DNA of 64,000 bases, taken from assembly GCA_027422505.1 (NCBI GenBank), contig JAPQWV010000369.1:434001-498000 (forward strand), in the 5' to 3' direction. Within the stretch, counting starts at the first letter, position 1. Every line of letters starts with the position of its first letter. A program made the translations under genes and the position numbers. The notes below the pieces were generated by a model. It saw nothing but the letters and a program-made list of their open reading frames with translations, was not told the origin of the DNA and made no database searches. Source of the stretch: Craterostigma plantagineum. Its lineage: Eukaryota > Streptophyta > Magnoliopsida > Lamiales > Linderniaceae. This document shows positions 33,991-45,369 of this stretch, piece by piece.

Positions 33991-34912
33991 ATCAGAATGT
34001 GCAAAAAAAATTATATGTATAATATATATATATATATATAATATATATTTATTATATATGTATATATTAATTTTATTAATAGTATGGGGTCAGATTATTT
34101 TGCTTCGATCATTGTCACGCCTAAAAATTTGACAAGACACTTGAAAGATTTTATGCCGTCAAGTCGCAAACTAAAGTCTTAGGTTCAAAGTAGGGTCCAT
34201 TTCGACAACTCTCACTAGGTTCGCTCTAGCACTAATTTATTTTTGACTAGGGATTTTATATTAATATCATTCAAGTCAACATAAGTCATGTTAAGTCAAT
34301 TTACCTATGATCGACGCGCTTTTAATCATTTCACCGAGCGAGAGATCATCATTTTGGAATAAAAGGGACTTTGAAGGCTCTGATTTGGTTAGGACTAAGA
34401 AGGGAAGGGAACTGTTTTGGAAAAAGTGAGCTTATCGTCAGTCGTCTTCCATTCCTTCGTCGTTCTCCTTTACTACGGCATTTGTTTCTTTCGTCCTTTT
34501 GTCTTTTTCATCCTTTGATCTTTTGTAAATTTTTGCACTGGCCCAAGCTGAAGCCCCGCTTCTCTACGAGGCTGAGAGATTACGTAGGGCGAAGTTCTTC
34601 TTGTTGGTTCTCGGGCCGATATCGTGCTCCTTTTCTCTTAAACCCTAGAGAGGTTTCAAGGATTATCGAATTGAAGAAGTTCACAGTTATGGAATTCGAA
34701 CCCAAGGCTGTGCTCATCTTCTCGTTGTCTCGATATCAGACCGGATTATCGTTGGAGAAATTCACTTCATGGTGCTCCTCTTTCTAGCCATTCTGACGAG
34801 TGTACGAGATTATCAATGGAGAAGTTCACAGCAAGATCCATGCCCTCGTCTTATTTTGAGATGCAGGTTCTTTTGATCTATTTTACTTTGTGCGTTGAGC
34901 ATTCCTCGTGTG
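33991..34912. other. AT microsatellite and unassigned flanking DNA
   Basis: 34013-34070 is an AT dinucleotide-rich run. 34081-34912 has no repeat match in the window except its last 92 bases, copied at 42456-42551. A 138-codon plus-strand frame (34371-34787) has no recognisable domain. This is the target DNA into which the Athila-like element at 34913 inserted. Confidence 0.5.
34908..34912. repeat. Target site duplication GTGTG (left)
   Basis: Matches GTGTG at 44019-44023 just outside the other LTR. The same five bases also occur at 42547-42551 inside the element, as part of a copied flank. Confidence 0.85.
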
Positions 34913-36310
34913 TGCTCGACACGGGGTGTGCTACTATGATTTGCAAGTGCAACAAGTGATAATATAAAATGAATACCTAATTACTATCACCAACGTGCGA
35001 TAGGCAGTGGACCTATCGAGTTTAGTGCAGTAAAGTGAGTAAACGAGTATCGAACACGAGGAATAAACAGAGTACTAGTAGTGACCTATCTACTCGATAT
35101 CTAGCCTAAATAAATACGCCTATTGTTTTACGAATTAACCTAACAGACCAAACCTAAAGCAACTAGAGATGCAAAGAACAAGGCTAACTGGTACGAGAGT
35201 TTTCAGATGATAAAGATGTGTTCGGATTCGAATCCCGCTAGGTACTATCGGCTAAGACAATAAATTGCTCCGACGTGATTAAGACTAAATCGTTGTAATT
35301 TCCTACCCGCTCGCGAGTTTGCTATCGCCCTAAACGCTCGCGGGGATCTAAGATTCTCTAATTACTAACGGCGAGGATCGAGTATTTGCTTTCACCCTAT
35401 ACTCGAATTCTATCTTCTATGAATGGCCTAATCGTTATTTAGATGTCGCCCCAAATGATTTTCCACACGATCTCTTCATACATAGACATATTAAAGCAAT
35501 GAAACAACTTCATAGAACGATAATAGTCAAAACACAGAGTCACAATAATTATATGTCTTAACTACAAAATAACCTAGCGTTATCTACTCGCAAATACATA
35601 GGAAAATTTGCAAGTCATAATTGAACGAAAAACAACGAAAGAAGTAAGGAATAAAGGCGAAAACTCATGATCTTTTCTACTGATGGATCTGAGATGGTCT
35701 CGTGGAAGGTTCTTTGTTCTTCGTTCAATTCTGCGTGGAATTCGTCATAAATCCATCTCTTGTGCTCCGGGACGTGTTTCCCTGTTCTTTGTTGCTCTTT
35801 TTTTAGGGTTAGTATCTGGTACCTCCGTCTCTTGAGGGTTTACGGCCGTGACCATCGTCGCCTCACGGCTCGTTACTTTCTGCCTTGTGTCACGGCCAAG
35901 TGCATGACATGTCACGGCCGTGACATACTTTGATCCAACTCTCTGCCAACGGTCGCGGCCTCGTGCAATTGAAGTCACGGCCGTGACCGATCTCTAATAG
36001 GGTCTCTGCCATGAGTCACGGCCTATTGCGCTGTGTGTCATGACCGTGACGTAGGCCAATGTTCTTTGGATACGGTTCTGTCCTTTGTCACGGTCTGGTG
36101 CAAGGAGTGTCACGGCCGTGACGCGTTACTGATTTCTTCATACTTGCTCCGTTTTGCCTCGTTTTTGCTCCTTTTTGCCCGAGAGCCATCCTAAGGTCCT
36201 TCCATATCGAAAGAAGTGTAAATAGGGCGAATAAAGGCATAAAATGATGGCTAGAGCTCTATTTTAACCCAATTAAATACTACGATAAATGTAGTGAAAT
36301 ACGTTTGTCA
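34913..36310 (-). repeat. Athila-like 3' LTR (1,398 bp)
   Basis: Minus strand TGACAAACGT at 36310 to CGTGTCGAGCA at 34913. Compared with the partner LTR it lacks the segment corresponding to about 43461-43549, which holds the TATA box and part of the first palindrome unit. Confidence 0.92.
35843..36122 (-). promoter_or_regulatory. U3 palindrome array without TATA box
   Basis: One half unit (near 35843) and four full units at about 35889, 35951, 36017 and 36088. The TATA box is missing through a deletion. Confidence 0.6.
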
Positions 36311-36328
36311 AACCTCCCCACACTTAAG
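36311..36328 (-). promoter_or_regulatory. Polypurine tract
   Basis: Minus-strand CTTAAGTGTGGGGAGGTT adjoining the LTR, as at 3797. Confidence 0.85.
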
Positions 36329-37683
36329 CATTTGCTTGTCCTCAAGTAAATTAGAAGTTACAGAAGGCATCAAATCAAGATAACGGCACAATGGTTCGTA
36401 AATTATCATCATAGTTAGAAAGCACAAAATGGAATCAAGTAAACAATCATGGATAATGCACTAATGATCGGCACCAATCAACCTGAACTTCCTTAGCACT
36501 GCTAAATCAAGAATCATACCTCACAAGGATTCGCTCAAGTCACTCAGTGTATAGGCTAGTATATAGTGAATCGCTCAAATTGTGCACTAGTCCGGCCCCT
36601 ACAATAAGCTTGCAAGCTAATCGCATATCTACTACTTAAAATGGCAAGCATAAATCTGAGGGTCTTTTCGGGTCGAAACGGGTCAAATAATAATGAGGCG
36701 ACAAGCATATATATACTGAACACGTAATCTTAAAGCTAGGACACATAAGCGAAAATTGAAAGAATGTAGCATGATCAAACTGACAGTCACATGCCCCAAC
36801 ATACGACTCAACATTCTCGCTCTGAAATCCTAGACTTTTCTGCTCGACCCTCTCAACTCAGTTCCCTTTCATTTTCTGCCCTTTCACCATGCTCAAACTT
36901 TGTGCACTGCCCTTATTCTCTAAACATCAAGGTCTGGCTTTTGTCGCAAAGAATACATTGTCACAGCGAATGCCGTGAACCTAGGGATACTTATTACCAA
37001 AACCTATATCTTGCAAAAGGTTTATGGGCAGGCTAATGTAAAGGACCGGGTCATTTCAAAAAATGGTCAAGTAGGGTTGAGTCCTTTCACGAATAGCAGA
37101 GAAGAACATTAAATCAGATACTGAAACAGTAACCCTCAAGTTCGACTTCTGCTCTATTCTAATCAACTCAGGTTCAGATAACCTCTGGAGGCTTGTTCGG
37201 TCAGTGGCTTCCATAATTTACGAGGTAAGCAAACGAATAGGCTCGGGCTCAAAGTAGCTAACTAAGGGATTAATCATGGTAGGGAAATTTGGCCATGGAC
37301 TCAATTCCTAGTGCCCTAATCATTTTCATACTAAAGCACCAAAAATAGTTTCAACACGCATCAGACAGGCAAGTTCTAAAGAGATACAGACTAGGCGCTT
37401 CACACAACCAATAAAAATGAGCATAAGCTCGTCAGGCTCAAACTCTCACAACGTAAATGGGTTATGTGTACGACTCTCTCAAAACTGTGCTATATCGATT
37501 CATGCAGACACGATTCAGTCAATCATGCATATTATAATTGCTCACAAAATTTCATGTCACGCAAACCAACTTGAGATAAGCGCAAATAATCATGCCTGAG
37601 TTCATTAATTCATGCCTTTCTAACGAAATTGATAACTCACGGACACGTCATAGAAAAAACTTTCACGTAAATTCTCAACCTAA
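36329..37683 (-). other. Athila-like 3' untranslated region
   Basis: Third copy of the stretch at 3816-5170, more diverged. The plus-strand frame seen in the other copies is shifted here, arguing against coding. Confidence 0.65.
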
Positions 37684-38019
37684 ATTCCCCTACCCACACT
37701 TAAGACTGATGTTGTCCTCAATGTAAAAATGAATAACGAAAGGGAAAATAAGGTTAAGAAGAACCGGACTCCCCTGATGAATAAGTGACGTTTTTGTGAC
37801 TGAACGCGTGAAGGTCGTGGATCGTGACTCGTGATATCCTGACATAACTAAAAAGAAAATGAAACGTAAAAAGGAACTAGACATAGATATTAAGAGTAGA
37901 TATATTCATATGCGTCATAGTGATGGGCAAATGAAAGAAAGTACTAGATAGATAAAACCTGGGTTGCCTCTCAAGAAGAGCTTCCTTTGCCGTCTTTAGT
38001 CGGACGTGCTTGCGTTCGC
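37684..38019 (-). other. Internal purine tract and post-stop spacer
   Basis: Minus-strand CTTAAGTGTGGGTAGGGGAA at 37702-37683, then sequence equivalent to 5191-5482. Confidence 0.65.
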
Positions 38020-39395
38020 TTAGGGTGGCTGGAAGTCCAGGTACAAAACCTCTTTATTGCTTAAGTCTCCCTTGCCTACATCCATACCTTGGAGTTGTCG
38101 CTTTTCGTCGGGCGGCGGTTTCAGCTCTAGTGGCGGTCGCTTCTCGACTGGGATCTTGTCCTTAACTTCTTTGTTGTTTTTTTCCGATGGTTATCGTGGG
38201 CTCGTCGACTTCCTCCTTGCTGAAAACCTGTGATAAACCTTGCATAGAAGACAAGAAACCGTGCTCAAAAGCATCCAAGTAATGACACTTATTATCATGC
38301 TCGCTACTCTTCTTCATCGAGTCAGTCATATTAAACGTAACTTTCTCGCCGCCTACCGTCAAAGTTAACGTCCCATTCCTAACATCTATCATGGTCTTGC
38401 CTGTAGCTAAGAGTGGTCAGAATTAATGGAACATTTTCATCCTCGTCCATCTCTAAGATCACAAAATCAGCAGGGATAACGAACTTATCGACCTTAACCA
38501 GAACATCCTCGATAACACCTAGGGGGTATTTTAACGATCTATCAGCCAGTTGAATACTCATCCTAGTGGGTCGTGGTTCACCTAATCCTAAGCGCTTAAA
38601 CATGACAGCATCAAATTTATACTAGCACCTAGATCTGCTAAAGCATGCTCAACTACAAAGTCACCTATACGACAAGGAATTGTAAAACACCCTGGGTCCT
38701 TGAGTTTTTTTGGTATCTTGCTCTGGAGTATCGCCGAGCACTCTCCTCGTAGGTATACCGTGGAGACATATTCGAGCTTCCGTCGATTCGTCAGCAAGTC
38801 CTTCAGGAACTTCGCGAAACTGGGCATGTGCGTAATAGCTTCAACAATGGTAAGTTAATATGTAGTTCTTTGCACATACCCATAAATCTGCTAAATAGCG
38901 CCTCGTGTTTGTCCTTCTTCAAACATGCTGGGTAGAGAATCTTCGGCTGGTACGGCTTCACTGGTGGTCGTGCATTCTCCCCCGCCTTTTCTTTTTCAGA
39001 CGGGGCTTCCTCCTTTTTATGTTCGACCTTTTCTTTTTCAGGTTCGGCTCCCTCAACCGAGTTGGGTACGGAATCTTTGGCCGGTACGGCTTCACAAACG
39101 GTCGCGCCTTTCCCTTGTGATCCTTGACCTTCTCGACTCCGTCGCCCTTACTTTCCTCCATTTCTGCTCGTCGTGGCCTTCGAAATCGACTTTCTCCCTC
39201 GAATTCTACTTGGCAGAAACTTCTTGCAATCCTCTCCCGCTCCTAAGGTTACCGCATTGTAGTACTCCTTAGGGTTTGTCTCGGTGTAGCTCGGGAGTGA
39301 TCCTTGATTTTGAGTCGCCAGTTGCTTTGCTAATTGGCCCACCTGCTGCCCCAACTTCTTATCGATGCATCTGTGTTCTAGGCACGCATGTCGTT
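38020..39395 (-). pseudogene. Gag C-terminus / protease / integrase tail (non-autonomous type)
   Basis: Minus strand. Gag C-terminus with two KPY.PKI motifs (about 38960-38920 and 39110-39070), protease DLGASINLM (near 38625) and spacer, then the same jump from LELKPPPD-type sequence to a tail ending in LYLDFQPP and a stop at 38020. Short deletions shift the frame at about 38600 (loss inside MPYSMF) and 38415 (loss inside ILGRPFLA). The upstream gag half is separated from it by the solo LTR. Confidence 0.82.
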
Positions 39396-41963
39396 TGTGG
39401 CGACCCTACTTTTCTAATTACGATTAGTGGCGGATTCCGCAACGTAAGCCGCGGAAGGCCCGTCTAATTAAAACTTTTTCCTAGAATAATATACATTACG
39501 ACAAAATGTCGTCTACATAGTTAGTCTATACAAAGGCCGTAGCCCCAAAATAATAAATAGCAAAAACCCTAACGCCGCTCCACAGGTCGCATCCTGTACC
39601 GCCCTGCCCTCAAAAGTCCGTGGAGCCGCCACCAGCCGCCTCAGCCTTGACGCGTAGCAGCGTCAGACTCAGTACCTACAACACGTAAACACTGAGCGAT
39701 TTGCCCAGTAGGTGAATAAAATGCATGTATGCAAGTGTGCACTCATCCCAATCCCCATATCCACAACATGATGCACGCTCTTTCTTTTCCCACATCCTAT
39801 CTCATCTCATACAACACAGGGCCCTAGTTAGGCTCGGCATCCACGCGCGCAATAAATATCATGGGTGGTCACGATTCCACCCGTATCCAATCGTGGGTGA
39901 TAACACCCGTATCCAATATCATGGGTAATAACCCATAGTCATGGGCGGTCAGACCCGTATCAGTACCATGGTAATATATCAATATACCCGTATCCATATC
40001 AGCGGTATGCACCTCGAATCGACCACATCCGAGTAGACAGATCGATCACGTCTGTCTCCGCTAAGTGGCCTGCGAGCCCAACCTCAAACATAATCAGAAT
40101 CATCTCATCTACCCCAGTCGTTCGTATATCAAATCATCACCGTATCGCTACGGTGGAAAAACCATCTCTCAACCTGATGTGATATGCACACGCTATGCAT
40201 ATAAGCATAATAACATATAAAACATGATCCGTATGAAATATACGTAAATACATAAAACACGTATTTCACATAAATCACTTAATCACATAAAATCACATAA
40301 TTCCATATGTGTTTACGCATTGTAGATGGATGATCCACCTACCTCCTCCCGCTACCGCCAAATAGAAGGTCTGGCGTAATTCCTATATACGATCCTCTGA
40401 ATATAATAAATATTTTAATATATTACTAAGTCATATAATTTCGAAAATGCTAAAATTATCAAAACCCTAAATACCGAAAATTTATTAATTTAAAACAAAA
40501 TGTCGAAATAATCTAATAATGTCGAGACCTTTTATATACTGAAAGAGGTAGATCTCGAGATTATGTGTCAAGCTTTACAAATGTCGGGACTAGTCTTAAT
40601 AGAAATGTCGAAATCTATTCCTGCCAAAATATCGAATGTAAAAGTCGAGACTTTCTAAATGTCGAAACCGTATTAATAAATTGTCGAAACAGCAATTAGA
40701 AAATATCAAGACCACTATATCTTGAAACATGTCGAAACCACCTTTGTAAAATGTCGAGATATTCGAACAACAGATAAAAATGTCGAGACCTTAAAACGTA
40801 TAAATGTCGAGTCCTAAGAGAACAAGTATAAATGTCGAGCTCAAACTGAAATCCGAATGTCGAGATCCTTAAAAGTAAAATGTCGAAACCTTTAACATAC
40901 AAATATCGAGATTATGTCGAAGCCTTTAAAATGTCGAGACCACTAAATGTCGAAACTAAAATGTCGAGACATCCTCTTATAAAATGTCGAGATCTATAAG
41001 CTTGCCGAGATTTCATGTCGATATTTTTCCTAAATATATCTCGAGTTTTAATTAGGTTAAATCTCGAAACTTCTTAGTACGACCTCTCGACATTTATCTT
41101 ATTTCGACATCTATCTATAATAACAATACAACACTCAAACATACCTTTCGACATCTATCTTTCGACTTTCTTACATACCTCGACATCTACCCGAACTTTG
41201 TCGAGACTTCTAAAATCGAGATTCTCCCTCTCAAACCCTAAAATCTATAATCGATGAAGAACATACTGAATTTCAAAGGCAGAACATTGTAGATTTTAAC
41301 TTCCTTCGAACTAATAATCTTCGAACACTCCTTGACTTACTCGAATTTATTAACTAGGGTTTCTCTAACATGGTAGCGAATTCTACTGTGATTGTTATAT
41401 ACATATTAAAAAAAAATATATCAAGTATTGAGAGTATCAATCATCATCGTACCTTCATTGAGAGTGATACTTCGGATGCTTGAATTTCTTCAAAGTTTTC
41501 GTTCTAGCTTTGTTTGTTAATCAAGTTTTCTCCTGTAATGTTTATGATATACTCGAACTACTTTGAAAGTAGCAAATGATATGACAAGGTCTAGACGTGT
41601 TTTGCCCTTTCCATTAAGCAATCTCACGCCTCTATCTATTGTTACTTTATTCTAATTGGTTGTACTAGGTGGTAATTGTTAAATCTAAAGCAAGTGACCA
41701 TAAATACTTTCGTTACCTATCCCTAAATGGATCAAGTAAGTGCGATTTATTATTTGTTTGGGCCTTATTTATCAATTGGGCTGAAATCCTATTTAATCTA
41801 CTTTATTTCTTGAGCTTTCTAATTTTCTTGGCCCAATTAATATTTTCTGGCCCAATTAATATTTTCCGGCTCGCTCCCGCAAAAATCCGTTTAGTCCGAA
41901 AATTAATCTCATTAATTTCGAGCATTACCAAAAATAATCCCGCATTTATTTACGGGTATTACA
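39396..41963 (-). mobile_element. Solo LTR of Ty3/gypsy family (2,568 bp)
   Basis: Plus strand begins TGTGGCGACCC and ends GGGTATTACA, flanked by TCGTT at 39391-39395 and 41964-41968, interrupting gag exactly. The end matching 59730-59800 is highly similar (for example TTACGTTGCGGAA and GGGTCGCCACA), placing it in the family of the element at 58964. No internal region remains, as expected after LTR-LTR recombination. Confidence 0.92.
40490..41230. repeat. AAATGTCGAGACC degenerate tandem repeats inside solo LTR
   Basis: More than 15 short variants of AAAATGTCGAGACC/AAATGTCGAAACC, irregularly spaced about 20-45 bp. The related LTR at 61380 has a different repeat array in the comparable region. 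Confidence 0.75.
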
Positions 41964-41968
41964 TCGTT

Positions 41969-42455
41969 CGCCTCCATGTACTCTTCCATCTTCGTCATTC
42001 TACTCTCGTGAGTTGCGTGGTGCTGCTGAAGTTCGTGAGGAGCGCTTTCATCATATCCTTCATCTCACTCATGTCATCGGACCCTCCTGCGGGTGCGTTC
42101 TGATACTGGCGTGACGCCCCGTTTGGGAAACCGGACGGCTTAGGCTGCTATCCCTGCGGTCCTTGCCCCTGATTGTTCTGATTTCCATACGCCAAGTTGG
42201 GATGTGCTCGTTGCTGGAAGCTTCGCTGGCCACCTTGGTAATTCCCCATGAAGTCTGCGTGTTCCAGCGACTGCCCGAGTTGGCATTCAGACGTTTCATG
42301 GGCTGCGCCACAGATCCCGCACAGTGGTACGTATGGCGTATGCTGCGTCGGTGCGGTGGTCGCCACGGCATTCACGGGCTGAGTCTGCCCAGATTTCGAG
42401 AGTAGTGCGGCGATGACTGTCTGCAACTGAGAGTTCGTTGCAGCGATTTGTTGCT
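41969..42455 (-). pseudogene. Gag middle portion of non-autonomous element
   Basis: Minus strand frames with LQQQIAATNSQLQTVIAALL, knuckle CGICGAAHETSEC (CX2CX3HX4C), FMGNYQGGQRSFQ and ending at the solo LTR insertion. The gag N-terminus, leader and primer site are missing, replaced by copied flank DNA. A frameshift lies around 42150. Confidence 0.83.
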
Positions 42456-42551
42456 GAAGTTCACAGCAAGATCCATGCCCTCGTCTTAAAGATTTTGAGA
42501 GGCAGGTTCTTTTGATCTGTTTTTCTTTGTGCGTTGAGCATTCCTCGTGTG
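42456..42551. repeat. Copy of 3' flanking DNA inside the 5' LTR boundary
   Basis: GAAGTTCACAGCAAGATCC through GTTGAGCATTCCTCGTGTG corresponds to 34821-34912, including the GTGTG target duplication, with a few substitutions and a 4-base indel. It joins gag at a shared GAAGT. Confidence 0.88.
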
Positions 42552-44018
42552 TGATCAACACGTGGTGTGCTAATATGATTTGCAAGTGCGACAAGTGAAA
42601 ATATAAAATGAATACCTAATTACTATCACCAATGTGCGATAGGCAGTGGACCTATCGTGTGTAGTGCAGTAAAGTGAGTAAACGAGTATCGAACATGAGG
42701 AATAAACTGACTATTAGTAGTGACCTATCGACTTGATATCTAGCCTAAATAACATACGACGATTGTTTTACGAATTAACCTAACAGACCAAACCTAAAGC
42801 AACTAGAGACGCGAAGAACACGGCTAACTGGTACGAGAGTTTTCAGATGATAATGATGTGTTCGGGATTCGCATCCCGCTAGGTACTATCGGCTAAAAAA
42901 TAAAATCGCTCCTACGTGATTAAGCTAAATCGCAATAATTTCCTACCCGCTCGCGAGTTTGCTGTCGCCCTAAACACTCGCGGGTATCTAAGATTCTGTA
43001 ATTGCTAACGGCGAGGATCGAGTATTTGCTTTCGCCCTATACTCGAATCCTATCTTCTACGAACGGCCTAATCGTTATTTAGTTGTCGCCCTAAATGATT
43101 TACAAACGATCACTTTAACACTATATATATTAAAGCAACGAAACAACTTCATAGAACGATAAATTTCAAAACACAGAGTCACAATAATTATATGTCTTAA
43201 CTACGAAAGAACCTATCGTTCATCTACTCCCAAACACATAAGGAAATTAACTACTCATAATTCAAGGAAAAACAACGAAATAAATAAGGAACAAAGGCGA
43301 AGAACTCATGATCTTTCCTACTGATGGATCTGAGATGGTCTCGTGAAGGTTCTTCGTTTTTCGTTCAATTCTGCGTGGAATTCGTCGTTAATCCGTCTCT
43401 TTCGATCCGGGATGTGTTTCCCTGTTCTTTGTTGCTCTTTTTCGTCTCTTGAGGGGTTAGGGTTAGTATCTGGTACCTCCCCTCTTTCTGAGTCAAATTT
43501 GGGCTTTTATACTGATTTTCGTAACTGTCACGGCCTGGGACATGGGCGGTCACGGCCGTGACCATCGTCGCCTCGCGTCTCGTTACTTTCTGCCTTGTGT
43601 CATGGCCAAGTGCATGACATGTCACGGCCGTGACATACTTTGATCCAACTCTCTGCGAACGGTCATGACCTCGTGCAATTGAAGTCACGGCCGTGATCGA
43701 TCTCTAATAGGGTCTCTTCCATGAGTCACGGCCTATAGCTCTGTGTGTCACGGCCATGACGTGGGCCAGTGTTCTTTGGATACGGTTCTGTCCTTTGTCA
43801 TCGCCTGGTGCAAGGAGTGTCGCGGCCGTGAGGCATGACTAATTTCTTCATACTTGCTCCGTTTTGCCTCCTTTTTGTTCATTTTCACCCGAGAGCCGTC
43901 TTAAGGTCCTTCAATATCGAAAGAAGTGTAAATAGGCGAATAAATTCATAAAATGATGGCTAGAGTTCTATTTTAACCCAATTAAATCTACGATTAACGT
44001 AGTGAAATACGTTTATCA
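42552..44018 (-). repeat. Athila-like 5' LTR (1,467 bp)
   Basis: Minus strand TGATAAACGT at 44018 to CGTGTTGATCA at 42552. Beyond 44018 lies GTGTG, the right target duplication. Confidence 0.92.
43504..43832 (-). promoter_or_regulatory. U3 palindrome array and TATA box
   Basis: Five units at about 43527, 43600, 43662, 43724 and 43797, with minus-strand TATAAAAG (43511-43504) about 16 bp beyond the first. Confidence 0.65.
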
Positions 44019-44495
44019 GTGTGCATTTTCCACCTTCTTTTGTCATCTTTTTCTTTTTCATCCCGTTTTTCTCCCCTCCTTTTCTTATTTGAACATCCCG
44101 CCAAAATTTTATATAAGGCTCAAAGGATTTTCAAATAAAGAAAAGAAATTTATAGAAGGCTCAAAATGGATGACTAAAGGCTATGTTAAAGGATTGAAAA
44201 TTATATATGGCCGAGTGAGGAATTTCCTAAGTGCCCTAATCATCTTCCTAACGTTCTATTGCAAGGTGAGTATGAGGCCAAGAATCACGAGTTAAGACAA
44301 GCAATGACTGTGTGACTCGCTCAAGAATAGATATGTTGAAAGAAATAAAGATGGCTAGAAATCTCACTCATATAAAGTGTCTTTGTGTGTAGTGGAGTCT
44401 ACGAGAGAACTTTTAGACACAAGAATGCGACTTAAGATTGACAAAATTAAGCAATTGATCAGTCGCATGTTGGAAAAATTCATACGTGACTTAGA
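44019..44495. other. Flanking DNA, possibly an old Athila 3' region
   Basis: Starts with the GTGTG duplication. Around 44150-44250 fragments such as GGCTCAAAATGGATGACTAA and CCTAAGTGCCCTAATCATC recall the Athila 3' untranslated region, but matches are short. No gene seen. Confidence 0.35.
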
Positions 44496-44670
44496 TCGAG
44501 CATCCTAAAGATATCGTCATTCTCCTAATATTATATTTATATGTATAATATTTTTGGATTTTTTTATATTTGATTATTTTACTTTTATTATAATGAAAAA
44601 TTTCACGCAAGATATAGCATTTTAAGTATAGAAAACACATAGCATAGAACATGTGTAAGCACATAGGAGC

Positions 44671-45365
44671 ACGTAAACTAGGGCTGAGCAAAATCGGATA
44701 TCCGGTTTTTTGGATTCGGATATCCGGAATTTCGGATATCGAAAAATGGTATCCGTATCCGCTCCGGTTTTAATCGGACATCCGGTAAAATTATCCGAAT
44801 AAACCGGATATCCGCATCCAGTTTTTAAATTTATTTTTCTTATATTTTTATTGTTTCTTTTCAAAATCATATTTTTTATTTCTTATCTCAATAAAAATAT
44901 ATTTTTTAAATATAAGAATTTCTAAACATAGTAATTCACACAATATGTGAATTTATGATTCGAAATTACATAATAACTAATAAACACAATACCACAAATT
45001 CACATTAATTTTTTAACATGCATCTCGATGTGTTTTTTTTTATCTCAATTCTCTAACAATGTTTTCTGCAATAAATAATATAAATTTAAATATTCTACTT
45101 GATGATTTTTTTTTTCATTCTTGGACCTTCATTTTTCTTTTTGGACTATTTTTTATTAATTTTTGTTTTTTAAATATAAAACCGGATACCGAATATCCGG
45201 ATCTTAGACAAACCACTATCCGTAGCCGATCCGATTTATTTAAAATAAATCGGATCGGATACCCGATCCGGTTTTAAAATCGGATATCCGTTTTACCGGG
45301 TTTTGAAAACCGGATACCGGATCGGAATCCGTTTTCGGATATTTTTGCCTACCCCTAACGTGTAC
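44671..45365. mobile_element. hAT-like MITE (679 bp) with 8-bp target duplication
   Basis: Element 44679-45357 begins TAGGGCTGAGCAAAATCGG and its other end reads inward TAGGGGTAGGCAAAAATATCC. It is flanked by ACGTAAAC and ACGTGTAC (6 of 8 identical). Subterminal ATCGGATATCCGG motifs recur at both ends around an AT-rich core without coding capacity. The related copia copy at about 57150 lacks it, confirming insertion. Confidence 0.75.
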
Positions 45366-45369
45366 CATA

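Larger units (their letters stand above)
34913..44018 (-). mobile_element. Athila-like non-autonomous (gag-protease) element, complete insertion
   Basis: LTRs at 34913-36310 (3') and 42552-44018 (5') bracket a minus-strand gag/protease frame without RT or integrase, and 5-bp duplications GTGTG flank the whole. Inside it sits a solo LTR (39396-41963). Instead of a primer-binding site after the 5' LTR there is a 96-bp copy of the DNA that flanks the 3' LTR. Without the solo LTR the unit is about 6.5 kb. Confidence 0.9.

Noticed and set aside
34371..34787. 138-codon frame as a host gene
   Set aside because: No domain, no homologue recognised, no start context or exon structure visible; the region may be untranslated DNA of an unknown gene but this cannot be supported.
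38925..39272. Plus-strand frames opposite gag
   Set aside because: Shadow of the minus-strand gag C-terminus (acidic-basic repeats give open frames on both strands).
44019..44300. Small plus-strand frame as a host peptide gene
   Set aside because: Partly resembles a decayed Athila 3' region; no evidence of coding.
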